Source: Cryptomeria japonica (Eukaryota > Streptophyta > Pinopsida > Cupressales > Cupressaceae). Taken from it: 64,000 nucleotides of DNA. How positions within the stretch are numbered: the stretch's first letter is position 1; the number at the start of each line of letters is the position of its first letter. The translations under genes and the position numbers were made by a program. The DNA is taken from positions 97,571,897 to 97,635,896 of the forward strand of contig NC_081407.1 of the NCBI RefSeq assembly GCF_030272615.1. Reading direction: 5' to 3'. The notes under the pieces are model-generated. The model was not told the DNA's origin. It ran no database searches and worked only from the letters and a program-made list of their open reading frames with translations. Shown in pieces: positions 10,672 through 21,553 of the stretch.

Positions 10672-11222
10672 CTCCCTCTTAGCTAGGGAGGATTCTAGCC
10701 AAATAACAAATCATCATGGACCTTTCCATGATATCCATCTTGCATTGCCCACAAATGATGGATTCAAAACTTTATTATGCACACCTGCAATAAATGAATA
10801 CACACAAATATATAAATACACATCATGAACTTCTTTCATGATATCCATCTTGCATTGCCCACAGAGGATGGATCCACCTTGTATTGCCTATAGAGGGTGA
10901 GAAGAGGTCTTACACCTCAAAACTTCTCTACTGAGAAGAATAACCTGCCACCTTGCTTTCCGCAGAGGGTGGAGGCGGTCTTTCACCTCAATCTTCTCCC
11001 AGAGAAGGATCCAATGTCACTTTGCATTGCCTGCAGAAGGTGACTCCACCTTGCATTGCCTGCAGAGGGTGGAAGATGCAACTTAATGCATCACTAGGAC
11101 TGAGACTCCCTCTCAGCCAAAGATGTGTTCTCCACAACTCCAAGTCTCTCTCTGAAGTACACAAACTTCACTCGAGCAAGAGGCTTGGTGAAAACAGCTA
11201 CAATAGTGCTGACATATTTCAG
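10672..11222 (-). other. 3' non-coding region of Copia-2 with hairpin array
   Basis: This lies between RNase H and the 3' LTR and encodes no recognisable protein. It contains at least six copies of a 27-bp inverted repeat with the core TTGCATTGCC and stems such as CCATC/GATGG, CCACC/GGTGG and TCAC/GTGA. Two TCATGRA hairpins (10714-10731, 10823-10841) and two CTTCTC/GAGAAG hairpins (10923-10938, 10993-11007) are interspersed. Confidence 0.8.
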
Positions 11223-12370
11223 CTAAATTGCACTTTTCTGTATCATATCACAAATGTAATGATAATGAGATTCCACATGTTTTGACCTGTCATAAAACAC
11301 AAGATTAACAAACATCTTAATACAATTTTGATTGTCACAATTAATGATTGTGGATTCCCAAGGTTGCCCAAACAACTTAGCAAGAAGCTTTGTGAAGCCA
11401 TATTGCTTCACACTTGATGCAATGTACTCAGCTTCCGCTGTACTCAATGCAATTGAGAACTGATACCTACTAGCACAAGAGATCACAGTTGAACCCAACC
11501 TGAAACAGATTCCTAAAGTGTCCTCCTTGTCAGTAATACATTCTTCCCAATCAGAATCAAAGTAGTCTTCCAAGGAAATTACAGTGTTGATTGGATACTT
11601 CAACCCATAGCCAATTGTTTCTTGAATATCTCAGGATATCCTTGGTTGCAACAAGATGAACATGCTTTGCTTCGTTCATAAATTCGCTGATAACAAATGC
11701 ATCAAGGATCCAATCACCTGTCTGTACTCTGATGGATCTACAAGAATGAACTCAATTTCTTCAAGCTAGTTTCCATAGGAGTAGACATAAGTTTGCAATC
11801 CATCATTCCAAATCTATTCAGTATACTTCCTTGACTTAGAATTATTTCATTAGATCTTGCCATACTTCTAACCCTGGAAAGTAATGCATTAAGCCTAAGT
11901 CCTTCATTTCAAACTCTAAAGCTAATTCTTTCTTCATGTTCATTTCAAACTCTAAAGCTAATTCTTTCTTCATGTAGAGATGAGACTATTTTCACCAGTT
12001 AGAAATAAATCATCCAGAATTAGCATTTCACCAAAAAATATTTTTAAAGTAAAGGTTAGAATCAGCATCATTCTTGCAAGATCCTAAACTAATCAAATAC
12101 TTGTCAATCTTCTCATACCAAGCTCAAGAAGCTTGTTTGAGGTCGTAAAGAGCTTTTCTTTAATCTGCACACATGAGATTCTATATCTTGATTCTCATAA
12201 CCTTCTAGTTATTCAATATAGACAACATTAAGAAAACAGTCTTTATATCCAACTTCCAGCCTGCAGCATTAGCTATAATGGTTCTAATATTAGTATATTT
12301 AGCAGCAAGAGCAAATGTTTCCTTCTAACTATGAGCTACACATTTAGCTTCATATTTTCTCAAAAACTTC
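11223..12370 (-). pseudogene. Copia-2 reverse transcriptase and RNase H remnant
   Basis: Reading the minus strand from 12370 down, fragments of copia reverse transcriptase are visible in shifting frames (KTVFLN, ESHVCRLKK and AWYEKID-like pieces) with many stops. The segment 11603-11223 is open for 126 codons and contains RNase H landmarks: DSDWEE, STAEAEYIAS and CDNQNCIKM. The reading frame ends before the expected C-terminal ILTKPL motif. Confidence 0.8.
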
Positions 12371-14362
12371 CATATGGAACTCCCTCTTGATTTTTAATAT
12401 AAAAATCGTGGTAATCAAGTCTCATGAAGATTGCATAATATAAGAATCAATCAAGGAAGGTAGCCATAAATCAAAGATGAGAAATGCCAATCTTTTACTT
12501 AACTTTTACGAAATGGACCCATAGCACAATCATTATGATCATGGCATACCTTCAAGTGAAGAAACCAAGCTCCCTCTTAAGCTTGAAGGCATGGTAATTC
12601 AAGAATCTTTTGAAGAGAAGCATCAACATGATTAAATAACCCAATAGAATGAATTAACATGTAAAATAACTTAGCTCTTTATTGACTAGACTTCCACCAT
12701 TGACAACATATGCCAAGATTGCTTAAAAGGATATTGTCAGTCTATGATCAACTTCAATCATAGTGTAAAGCTACACAACATTTTTTCAATGTAAAATTGT
12801 TTTCCATAGTTGAATAACAAAGAGTTAGCTGTGCCTGATCATATCAAAAAACTAAGGCAAGTGTATGACTTTAGAAAACATTTTATAAAATTCATAAGCA
12901 AGGTATATAAGCCAAATTGTCTTTCCAGCGAATGCGTAAAATTAGATATGACTATCAACCACTCAAAAGGATACACATTGTAGTTGAGCACAAGCATATG
13001 ATCAAAAGCCAACTTCAATAAGTTAGATACTTCATTCATCTTAGGTTTCATCATCAAGAGAATACTTACTTCAAAAATGTAATAGGCAGTATGCTCAAAT
13101 CGAAGAGATAATATCACAATGAATATTATGTGAGGATAGTGAAAGCCATGACAGAAAATGCATTAGAGCTAAAGGCAATCCTCTACACAAGAGGAGCAGA
13201 GCAAGGTTATAATAAAAGTATAGCAAAGATAATGAGAGTTTTACGAAAAGCTGATGAGAACCAAGAGTTGCACAGTCACAACCCTACATGACAACCTTAT
13301 CCAAACATAAAACACTCATAGAACAGAAAATACAGTCCATACGATGTTAAAAGACTTGATGCAAATCAAGAGACACACCATAAGAGTATATAATTCCAGA
13401 GCAGCAAGACTATTGAGCATTTCAAGACTTAGGTAGAATACGGTGCATCAGAACTATGCAGCAAGTATCATAAAGAATCAAATCATAATATGAAGATAGT
13501 AAGGCCATCATTTGGCATATCTACTGAATAGGATGACTAAGGCACCTTACCTTTACATGCCTATCACACCAATGATTAAAGGACACTATTCATTATATGT
13601 TTTCAACTAGTGTTCCATATTTCTAAATCTCCTATAAATTTCATTCATTTTTCAATCTTCCTATTTATGCTTGTTGGTATATCTGTCAGGATACTCCTAG
13701 TTTTATATCTGCAACAAATGTTGATAATATTAAGTGTCAAGGATGATATATTCAGATCAATTTGGATCATTGCATATTCATAGCAAATCACATCAGGAAG
13801 GATGAGAGATAAACATACTCAAAATAGAGAGTAAGACAATCCGAATACCAACTTCAACAATCCGAACTAAGGATTGGAACAAATTCTTAAAGCAAGAACA
13901 AAGTTCGAACTAGGATGATAGTTACAAACTTTAGGATGACAATTATACCGCCCTTAATGGAATAAAAGAAATACTTAAGATCTAAAGCTAAGGAAACAAG
14001 GGCACAAACCAACATATGAAGGCACTCTCTGATGAAATAGTTAACAAGCAAGAGAACCTTGTGCACTAATTAAGATCCCAAACTAGGGTTGTAGAAAAGA
14101 ACTAGTACCAATAACGAAAAGGCAGGCAAATACAAAACTCCAAACCTTTCTTAGCAGAGGTAAGCAAATGAAGGTAGAGGAGTAAGAACAACTGTATACA
14201 AAGATTGAACCCTTCATATTCTTATTATGGCCCCATCGATGCCCTCAATTTGTCAAGCAGGTATATTGTCCAGATTCGTTGCTGATTCATGCTAGCCCTA
14301 GTCCTGGAAAAGATGTAATACAAGATCTACCTTCAAGTTGTTAGGCTTTATAGAAGGAACCT
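12371..14362 (-). other. Internal Copia-2 sequence without recognisable genes
   Basis: About 2 kb of AT-rich sequence occupies the place where gag, protease and integrase should be. The only long open frame (13117-12839, minus) has no retroelement motif. It is either extreme decay or replaced sequence; I see no second element boundary here. Confidence 0.5.
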
Positions 14363-14375
14363 GGCTCTGATACCA
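14363..14375 (-). promoter_or_regulatory. Primer-binding site of Copia-2
   Basis: The plus-strand sequence GGCTCTGATACCA is the reverse complement of TGGTATCAGAGCC and directly abuts the 14376 LTR. It fixes the element's orientation as minus. Confidence 0.92.
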
Positions 14376-15258
14376 TGTTAGTTTTAGGATCGGATTGTAG
14401 CAAATAACAGATAGACAAATCAATGCACACAAAGAACACCTAACTACCTTGGGAAAACCTCCCTCTTGAAGGTGAAAAAAACCCAGCAACAAATCTAAGA
14501 TCTTTATTAGTCAATAATCAGAAGTAATTTACAAAATGCTTCAGCACTTGAAGCAATCAGGAGAGAGATGAATCACAGTAGAATGATTCCTTCACACAAG
14601 AGCAGTCCAAAAGAACTTATATGCAATATAAGTGCATGCTGACACAAGAATGAGGCACGTTGATTCTAAGGTGAAGTTCTCTTAGCCTTGAAAGGAGTTC
14701 GCTCAGTCTTGAATGGAATTCGTTGACCTCCAAAGGATATCCGCTGCCCCTACAGTCACTCAGTGATGTTCAATGTCATCTAGATAAGGTTCGCTGAGCT
14801 CTCAATGATGGTTGCTGCCTTTAGATGAGATTCGCTAATCACTGAAGGCAATCGCTGCACTCTGATGTAATTCCCTTGATGGCAGATAGAAAGTATTCAC
14901 TGAATTGTTGCTAAAGGAGATCACTATGTGGAAATGAATGTATAATAAGCATGAATGATGCTTTGTATATATGTGATATAGCATCCCAATTTACCTCGAT
15001 CGGCTTTATTGTTTTAGCGCCAAGAATAGGATCAAACCTATAGATTACAAGTTACATTCATATAGGTCTTGTTCAATACAATTGCAAGTTACATATAGGT
15101 CTTGCTTAATTACAAGTTACATTCAATAGGTCTTGTCCTATCCACAACTTACATCATATAGGTCTTGCCCTATCCACAAGTTACATTATATAGGTCTTGC
15201 CTAATATTCATAGCAAGCTATAAATACATGTAATCTGACCTTAGCTATAATTTCAACA
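14376..15258 (-). repeat. 5' LTR of Copia-2
   Basis: This 883-bp LTR is homologous to 9820-10671. It has five copies of the ATAGGTCTTG-containing unit where the other LTR has four, which explains the 31-bp length difference. Confidence 0.9.
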
Positions 15259-15263
15259 AGGAG

Positions 15264-15685
15264 CACCTAGTTCACTTGGATACTGTTTTAGGCATACTTG
15301 GCAGGGAGTCTTTTTACGCCAAAGAGTCCAAGTGTGCATTGGGTATGGCAGAACTTTTGTATTTGGGTCACATAATCAGCAAAGAGGGAGTTCGCATGGA
15401 TCCTGATAAGGTTCGCCCCATTGTTGATTGGCCTACACCCGAGACCCTGACTCAGCTCAGGGGATTTGTTGGTTTATGTGCCTTCTACCGTCGGTTTGTT
15501 AGTGGTTTTTCACGGCATGCCGCACCACTCACTGATTTAACCAAGACGAGTGCATTTGCTTGGACACCTCTCGCAAAGGAGTGTTTTGAGAAATTCAAGC
15601 AACTGATGACATGTCCAGTTCTTGCTTTACCTAATTCCACCAAACCTTTTGAGCTTCATTGTGATGCATGTGGAGAGGGTATTGG
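15264..15685 (+). pseudogene. gypsy reverse transcriptase thumb and RNase H start
   Basis: This short gypsy segment lies between Copia-2 and Copia-3. It is open and encodes the end of reverse transcriptase (LYLGHIIS, then GFVGLCAFYRRFV) and the first catalytic strand of RNase H (FELHCDACGEGIG). Translation then runs into the Copia-3 LTR; the true continuation is at 21554. Confidence 0.9.
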
Positions 15686-16267
15686 TGTTAAGTTATGTCA
15701 AAATTCTGTGATCAAAATAGAAGAGATGGAGATATGATCTGAAAGTTGTATTTTATCTGCTATAGCGTGTTTTAAAGATGCACCACACTTATCAATTTCG
15801 GTGTGTACATCCTCCTCAATGTAAGCATGCTATATAAGTAGATGAGGGGTGATGTAGTGAAGAGATGTGTCTTCCCATGTGGGAAGACACATCTCTTCCC
15901 TACGTACCTTTCACCACAGTATATAAACTAGTCATCGTTGACTTACCCGATCGGAAGGAGTGCGACTTGTTTGAGAATCGCTTTACCACCCAATGTGGGA
16001 AGACACATCTCTTCCCTACATACCTTTCACCACAGTATATAAACTAGTCACTGTTTACTTACCCGATCGGAAGGAGTGCGACTTGTTTGAGAATCGCTTT
16101 ACCACCCGATACCATGAATGGTGTAACCGTTGGTCAAACGCGATAAGTTAACTTTGGTTTTATTTATCATTAGTTAACGTTAACATATTAGTATATGTAA
16201 TCAAATTAATATATATATATATATATCGGAAGCATGAAATAGTACGACCGACGTTACAAAATTAACA
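15686..16267 (-). repeat. 3' LTR of Copia-3 with internal 116-bp tandem duplication
   Basis: This 582-bp LTR contains a perfect-armed palindrome at 15859-15898 (19-bp arms, 2-bp centre). A near-identical 116-bp unit is duplicated head to tail at 15877-15992 and 15993-16108. The partner LTR has only one copy, so the duplication arose after insertion. The polypurine tract abuts the LTR on the minus strand at 16268-16276. Confidence 0.92.
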
Positions 16268-16863
16268 CTCCCTCTTAACTAGGGAGGACACATTTCATGT
16301 TAGAGAAAACATCACAATTCATCCATTGATTGTGAAGTAAAGGAGATATCACACCATAGTGATATTCAGAGATATGGTTCAACAATGAATATCAAGTCTC
16401 ATGATAGTCACCATAACTCATAGTTATCAAGTAAGGTATGTGCACTGGCATCAAGTCACATGATTCCTACCATACTGAAAATGATTTCATGGCATGTCCA
16501 CAAATATTATGTTCATAATATTCACCATGAAGATCTCTATCATAATTATGGTTTATTTAATGATATCAACCAACAGATGTCTACAATAATGTCTCAGAGA
16601 TATATATATACTATCATGACATGTCCACAAATATCAAGTCACATGATATCCATCAAGATAGTTAAATTGATAATTGTAAAATCGTCACCTTACAATATCA
16701 ATTTGAAACAAGTGTTCATTATTGAAAAGTCGTCACCCTTCAAAAATGTTCACAGAAGGCCCATGCAGTCATGGAGTCAGACACATGACAAATAAAAGAA
16801 TTTACACACTAAACATCTTTAAACATATTAGTATATCAGAATCAATGAGACTCTATCTCAAAA
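16268..16863 (-). other. 3' non-coding region of Copia-3 with hairpins
   Basis: The region between the pol stop and the 3' LTR carries inverted repeats at 16345-16365, 16503-16522, 16612-16648, 16673-16696 and 16722-16743. On the element's sense strand the last two have the loop motif GGTGACGA, also found in the same region of Copia-1. A 111-codon plus-strand frame across it has no coding support. Confidence 0.75.
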
Positions 16864-19800
16864 TTAAATAACATTTTCAACCATACCAAGTTTATCTCTA
16901 AAGCGTTCAATCTTGATCCTGGAGAGAGGCTTGGTAAGAATATCTGCAATCTAATCACCTGTACTAATATAATTCAGTCGGATCACATTCCTTTCCACTA
17001 TATCTCGAACATAGTGATAAGGAATCTCAATGTGTTTAGACCTGTCATGAAATACTAGATTCATTGAAAGCTTGATGCAACTCTGATTGTCACAGTAGAT
17101 GACAGTAGGATTTAAGGGCTGACCAAACAGTCCTACAAGCAATTTTCGGAGCCATACAGCTTCTCTTGCTCCCATGGAGGCTGCAATGTACTCAACTTCT
17201 GTAGAACTCTGAGCAACTGAAGACTGTTTTCTACATATCCATGAGATCATTCCTGATCCTAAACTGAGGCAACATCCTAATGTGCTTTTCCTGTCAACTA
17301 TGCTTCTAGCCCAATCAGAATCAGTGAATCCATGTAGGTCAAGTTCTACATGTTTATATTTCAAACCAAAACCAATAGTTCCTCGAAGATATCTCAAAAT
17401 ATGCTTTGCAACAACAAGATGTATTTCCCTAGGTTCACACATGAACTGACTTAGTGCATTTACAGCATAACATATATCAGGTCTTGTGTTTACCAAATAC
17501 ATCAGAGATCCAATAATCTGTCTGTAAAGTGTAGGATCTGCAAACTCTAATTCTGCAGTTGTTTCCTTTAGCTTGTGCAAATTTGTCTCCATAGGTGTGG
17601 TCATGGATCTACAATCCAACATTCTAAATCTTTTGAGTATATCAATGGTGTATTTTCCTTGATTAAGGATTATACCATCTGCCTGCTGCCAAACTTCCGA
17701 TCCAAGGAAGTAGTGAAGAATTCCTAAAACTTTCATATCAAACTCAAAGGCTAATTCTTTCTTACATCGAGAAATACAATTATCCTCTCCTGTGATTAGT
17801 AGATCATCAACATAAAGAATAAGAATTAATAATTCACCATTGATTACCTTGTAGTAGAGATTTGGATCTGCTTCATTCTTGAAAAACCCTAAATCCAAGA
17901 GATAGTGATCAATTATTTCATACCATGCTTTGGGAGCCTGTTTCAGTCCATAAAGAGCTTTCTTTAATCTGCAGACATGTGATTCAACCTTATGAGTCAC
18001 AAAACCTTCAGGTTGCTCCAAATAAACTTCTTCAATCTTACCATTCTGAAAAGCAGTCTTGACATCCATTTGATGGACTTTCCATCCTTTAGATGCTGCA
18101 ATAGCCAAAACTACTCGGATAGAAGTGTATCTGGCAACAAGAGCAAATGTCTCTTCATAGTCAATACCTTCTTTCTGTGAGAAACCTCTGGCAACAAACC
18201 TTGCTTTGTGCTTCTCAATGCTGCCATCTGCTGCATGTTTGATTTTGAAGAGCCATTTAGAAGATACCACAGATTTGCCTTTAGGCCTAGGCACAATATC
18301 CCAGACATCATTTTTCAGAATTGATTGATACTCTTCTGACATAGCATCTTTCCAAACTTGATGCTTGAGCGCATCTCCAACACAGGAAGGTTCTGCATCA
18401 ATGATCTCACTCATCAAGGCAGTATAACTGGAAAATAGGTTAGGTCTCTTACTTTCTCTGAAGGTCCCCTTTGGAGCAGCATAATTTTCAGCTTCTTGAA
18501 GCATATTTTTAGCCCAAAGTGGTCTCTTCCTAGTTTCGGGATAATTTTCTTCTAAAGGTAAGCCTTGAACTTCATGCTCAGCATCTTCAGGGGTCTCCCT
18601 CTGAATCTCAGGGGTGGAATCCTCATCCAAGCTTGTAGGAGGATCTTGGTGTTCTAATTCATTAGAGCTTTTGGACCTCCTGAATGCTGTGTCTTCCTCA
18701 AAGATGACATCTCTGCTTAGTTCAATTTGTCTTTGACCAGGTATGTATATTTTGTAGGATTTAGAGGTTTTATTGTACCCAACAAATACTCCTTTCTTTC
18801 CAAAAGGTTCTAACTTTGACCTCTTTTCTTTGGGGACATGAATATAGACTGGACACCCAAAGATCCGGAAATGACTTATGTCAAGTTTGTTGCCAGTAAA
18901 GGCTTCTTCAATGGTTTTATTGTCAAGAAGAGAATGAGGACATCTATTTTGAATGTACACAGCTCCTAGATGCTTCAGCCCAAAATGAGGTTTTAATATT
19001 TTGGTCAAACAACATAGCCCTAGCAGCTTCTACTATAGTCCTATTCTTTCTTTCAGCTACCCCATTTTGTTGTGGGTTATAAGGTACAGTTAACTCCCTC
19101 TTAATCCCAGCATTTATACAATAATCTTTAAACATATCAGAAGTGTATTACCCCCCATTGAATGTTCTTAAGGTTATGATTTTCTTACCTGTCATATTTT
19201 CTGCAAGAGCTTTGAATTCCTTAAATTTAGAAAGGATTTCTTCAGACTCTTTGTACCTCAGAAAATATATCCAGGTCTTCCTAGAATAATCATCTACAAA
19301 TATTACACAATATAAAAATCCTCCTAATGAGGGTACAGACATGGGTCCACATAAATCAGAATGAACTAATTCTAATACATTTTTGGATTTACTGTTGCTA
19401 GAATTAAAAGACCCTTTAGTATTCTTTCCCAAGGCACACCCTTTGCAGACTCCTTCAGATTTTTGACTTAGCTTGGGTAAGCCGATCACCATCTTCTCTA
19501 TCTTAGGTAGGGCATGGAAATGAAGGTGCCCTAATCTTCTACCCCAAAGTTCATTCAAATCTGGAGTCTCATGAATCAAGGCTAGAGGTGGAGTGGTGCA
19601 AAGTCTGTAGAGGCTCCCTTGTCTTACTCCAATGGTGTGGGTTTTCTTGATGGTGGAGTTCTTTGGCCAAGCAAGTACCTTTCCTTCCATAAAGGTTAAT
19701 CTATAACCCTCATCTTCAAGTGCAGAAACTGAGACAAGGTTTCTCTTTATACCAGGTACAAATAGAACTCCAGTCAGTTGTAGGGATATGCCTAACTTTA

Positions 19801-19882
19801 GGTTGATATTGCAGGTTCCTATTCCCATAACTGGATAATTTGAGTCATCACCAATTGTCACTTCTTCATTTGAACTTTCCAC
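16864..19882 (-). pseudogene. Copia-3 pol: integrase, reverse transcriptase, RNase H
   Basis: Segment 19882-19148 encodes the end of protease, the HHCC zinc region (WGRRLGHLHFH ... CKGCALGK) and the integrase core start (LVHSDLCGPM, FVDDYSRKTW). A stop near 19148 and a frameshift near 18960-19000 break integrase (NGVAERKNRT lies in the middle piece). From 19008 to 16951 one 685-codon frame covers the integrase end, the whole reverse transcriptase (YVDDLLITG catalytic motif) and RNase H (STEVEYIAAS, CDNQSC). A TAG at 16951-16953 cuts the last codons, and the natural stop is TAA at 16864-16866. Confidence 0.92.
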
Positions 19883-20076
19883 AAGTGTATCTAGGTGCTC
19901 ATGAAATCCAATGATGTGTCGAGATGCTCCGTATGCCTGACTTTAGGTTGATATTGCAGGTTCCTATTCCCATAACTGGATAATTTGAGTCATCACCAAT
20001 TGTCACTTCTTCATTTGAACTTTCCACAAGTGTATCTAGGTGCTCACGAAATCCAATGATGTGTCGAGATGCTCCG
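19787..20076 (-). repeat. 145-bp tandem duplication in the Copia-3 protease region
   Basis: Two head-to-tail copies, 19787-19931 and 19932-20076, are nearly identical. 145 is not a multiple of three, so the duplication shifts the reading frame between the protease active site and the downstream protease and integrase. It accounts for the early end of the Gag-protease frame at 19899. Confidence 0.92.
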
Positions 20077-20969
20077 TTGTCAATCACCCATGTGTTGAAA
20101 CTGGAGGTGACTTGACTAGAGAGGGCTGAGTAGAAGACTAGCTTCTCGGAATTACTCCCTTTCTTAATTTCTGCCATTGAAGCTTGTTGTTTGATACTGT
20201 CTGGACACTTCATTGCATAGTTCCCATATTGGTCACATCTGAAACATTGTACTTTAGAAATGTGTCTCTTCTTCTTTGAAGACCTCTTCCCATTTGAGTT
20301 GTTGTCCCTCTTTCTCTTAAAGTTGTTCTTCTTTCCTTTCTTGTGGGAATTAGAGTTTAGAACTTGAATGTCTTCATTACCATTGTTTTGTTTTATTCCT
20401 CTTGTGACAAGTCGAGATTCCTCTTGAATGCAATCAATTTTCAATCTATCAAACTTAGGAAATTTAGAACGAGTACTGATTCCTTGAATGAACGATTCCC
20501 ATGAGGTAGGAAGTCCATTTAGGGCCATCATAGCAAGTTCTTTGTTGTCTACTAGATGTCCAATAGTGGATAGTTGATCCCTAAGCTCAGTGATCCTCAA
20601 GAAATAGGATGTAACTATTTCTCCTTTATTCATCTTTATATGGTGTAGTTGATTCTTTAGGGTGAGAGCCCTGCTAGTGTTGTTGATTTCATAAATGTCA
20701 GCTAGTGCTTTGAACATCTGAAAGGCAGTCTCATATTTAGAAATAACTGGTACAATGTGGTCTCTTACTGAATCCACAATTATCTTAAGGGCCTTCTCAC
20801 TGTCCTTGCTCCACTGAATTTTCTCTGTATCATCAGAGGGTTCAGGAATTTCACTTTTGACATGGGAGTCAATTTTATTTTCTTTCAAAACAAGCATGAT
20901 CCTGAATTTCCAAGATACAAAATTTGATGCTCCATCTAATCTATCTTCAAACCTAACTCCGATTGCCAT
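19899..20969 (-). CDS. Copia-3 Gag with N-terminal protease
   Basis: A 356-residue frame begins 88 bp after the primer-binding site. It has the copia Gag fold signature (GASNFVSWKFRI, residues 14-25), a Lys-rich linker, a CCHC-type knuckle (CFRC, then GNYAMKC; about residues 240-253) and the protease active site in the form Asp-Asn-Gly (WVIDNGASRHI, about residues 294-304) in place of Asp-Ser-Gly. The C-terminal tail is an artefact of the 145-bp tandem duplication. No stop interrupts Gag itself. Confidence 0.85.
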   Translation of the reverse strand: MAIGVRFEDRLDGASNFVSWKFRIMLVLKENKIDSHVKSEIPEPSDDTEKIQWSKDSEKALKIIVDSVRDHIVPVISKYETAFQMFKALADIYEINNTSRALTLKNQLHHIKMNKGEIVTSYFLRITELRDQLSTIGHLVDNKELAMMALNGLPTSWESFIQGISTRSKFPKFDRLKIDCIQEESRLVTRGIKQNNGNEDIQVLNSNSHKKGKKNNFKRKRDNNSNGKRSSKKKRHISKVQCFRCDQYGNYAMKCPDSIKQQASMAEIKKGSNSEKLVFYSALSSQVTSSFNTWVIDNGASRHIIGFREHLDTLVESSNEEVTIGDDSNYPVMGIGTCNINLKSGIRSISTHHWIS

Positions 20970-21056
20970 TAGGATTATGGGAATGTGATCTTAGTAAGAG
21001 CCTGGTGAAAGTTTATGAGATCATTACAGAATTTTAATATAATCTTCCTTAACTTC

Positions 21057-21068
21057 GCTTTGATACCA
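21057..21068 (-). promoter_or_regulatory. Primer-binding site of Copia-3
   Basis: The reverse complement reads TGGTATCAAAGC, adjacent to the 21069 LTR, and fits initiator-Met tRNA with one change. Confidence 0.88.
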
Positions 21069-21474
21069 TGTTAAGTTCTTTCAAAATTCTGTGATCAAAA
21101 TAGAAGAGATGGACATATGATCTTAAAGTTGTATTTTATCTGCTATAGCGTGTTTTAAAGATGCACCACACTTATCAATTTAGGTGTGTACATCCTCCTC
21201 AATGTAAGCATGCTATATAAGTGGATGAGGGGTTACGTAGTGAAGAGATGTGTCTTCCCATGTGGGAAGACACATCTCTTCCCTACGTACCTCTCACCAC
21301 AATATATAAACTAGTCACCGTTTACTTACCCGATCGGAAGGAGTGCGACTTGTTTGAGAATCGCTTTACCACCCGATACCATGAACGATGTAACAGTTGG
21401 TCAAACACGATAAGTTAACTTTGGTTTTATTTATCATTAGTTAACGTTAACATATTAGTATATGTAATCAAATT

Positions 21475-21507
<33 letters not shown>

Positions 21508-21548
21508 CAGAAGCATGAAATAGTATGACCAACGTTACAAAATTAACA
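21069..21548 (-). repeat. 5' LTR of Copia-3
   Basis: This 480-bp LTR has the same 40-bp palindrome (21242-21281) as its partner and a (TA)n stretch near 21475-21510, but lacks the 116-bp duplication. Confidence 0.93.
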
Positions 21549-21553
21549 ATTGG

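Larger units (their letters stand above)
9820..15258 (-). mobile_element. Copia-2, decayed Ty1/copia element, antisense in the gypsy pol gene
   Basis: The ends are TG...CA with a perfect target duplication AGGAG (9815-9819 and 15259-15263). The primer-binding site abuts the right-hand LTR, so the element reads on the minus strand: 5' LTR 14376-15258, 3' LTR 9820-10671. Only reverse transcriptase and RNase H are recognisable (about 12370 down to 11223). No Gag or integrase could be read in 12430-14360. The element is more eroded than Copia-1 and Copia-3. Confidence 0.92.
15686..21548 (-). mobile_element. Copia-3, Ty1/copia element, antisense in the gypsy RNase H region
   Basis: A perfect target duplication ATTGG (15681-15685 and 21549-21553) flanks LTRs at 15686-16267 and 21069-21548. 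The primer-binding site at 21057-21068 sets the minus orientation. It is the best preserved of the three nested copias: gag-pol (20969 down to 16864) has only a few lesions. Gag and Pol are closely similar to those of Copia-1 although the LTRs differ, so the two are related families. Confidence 0.95.

Noticed and set aside
14363-14375. Possible tRNA gene fragment
   Set aside because: The match to a tRNA 3' end is only the primer-binding site next to an LTR. No cloverleaf sequence is present here or elsewhere in the window as far as I can see.
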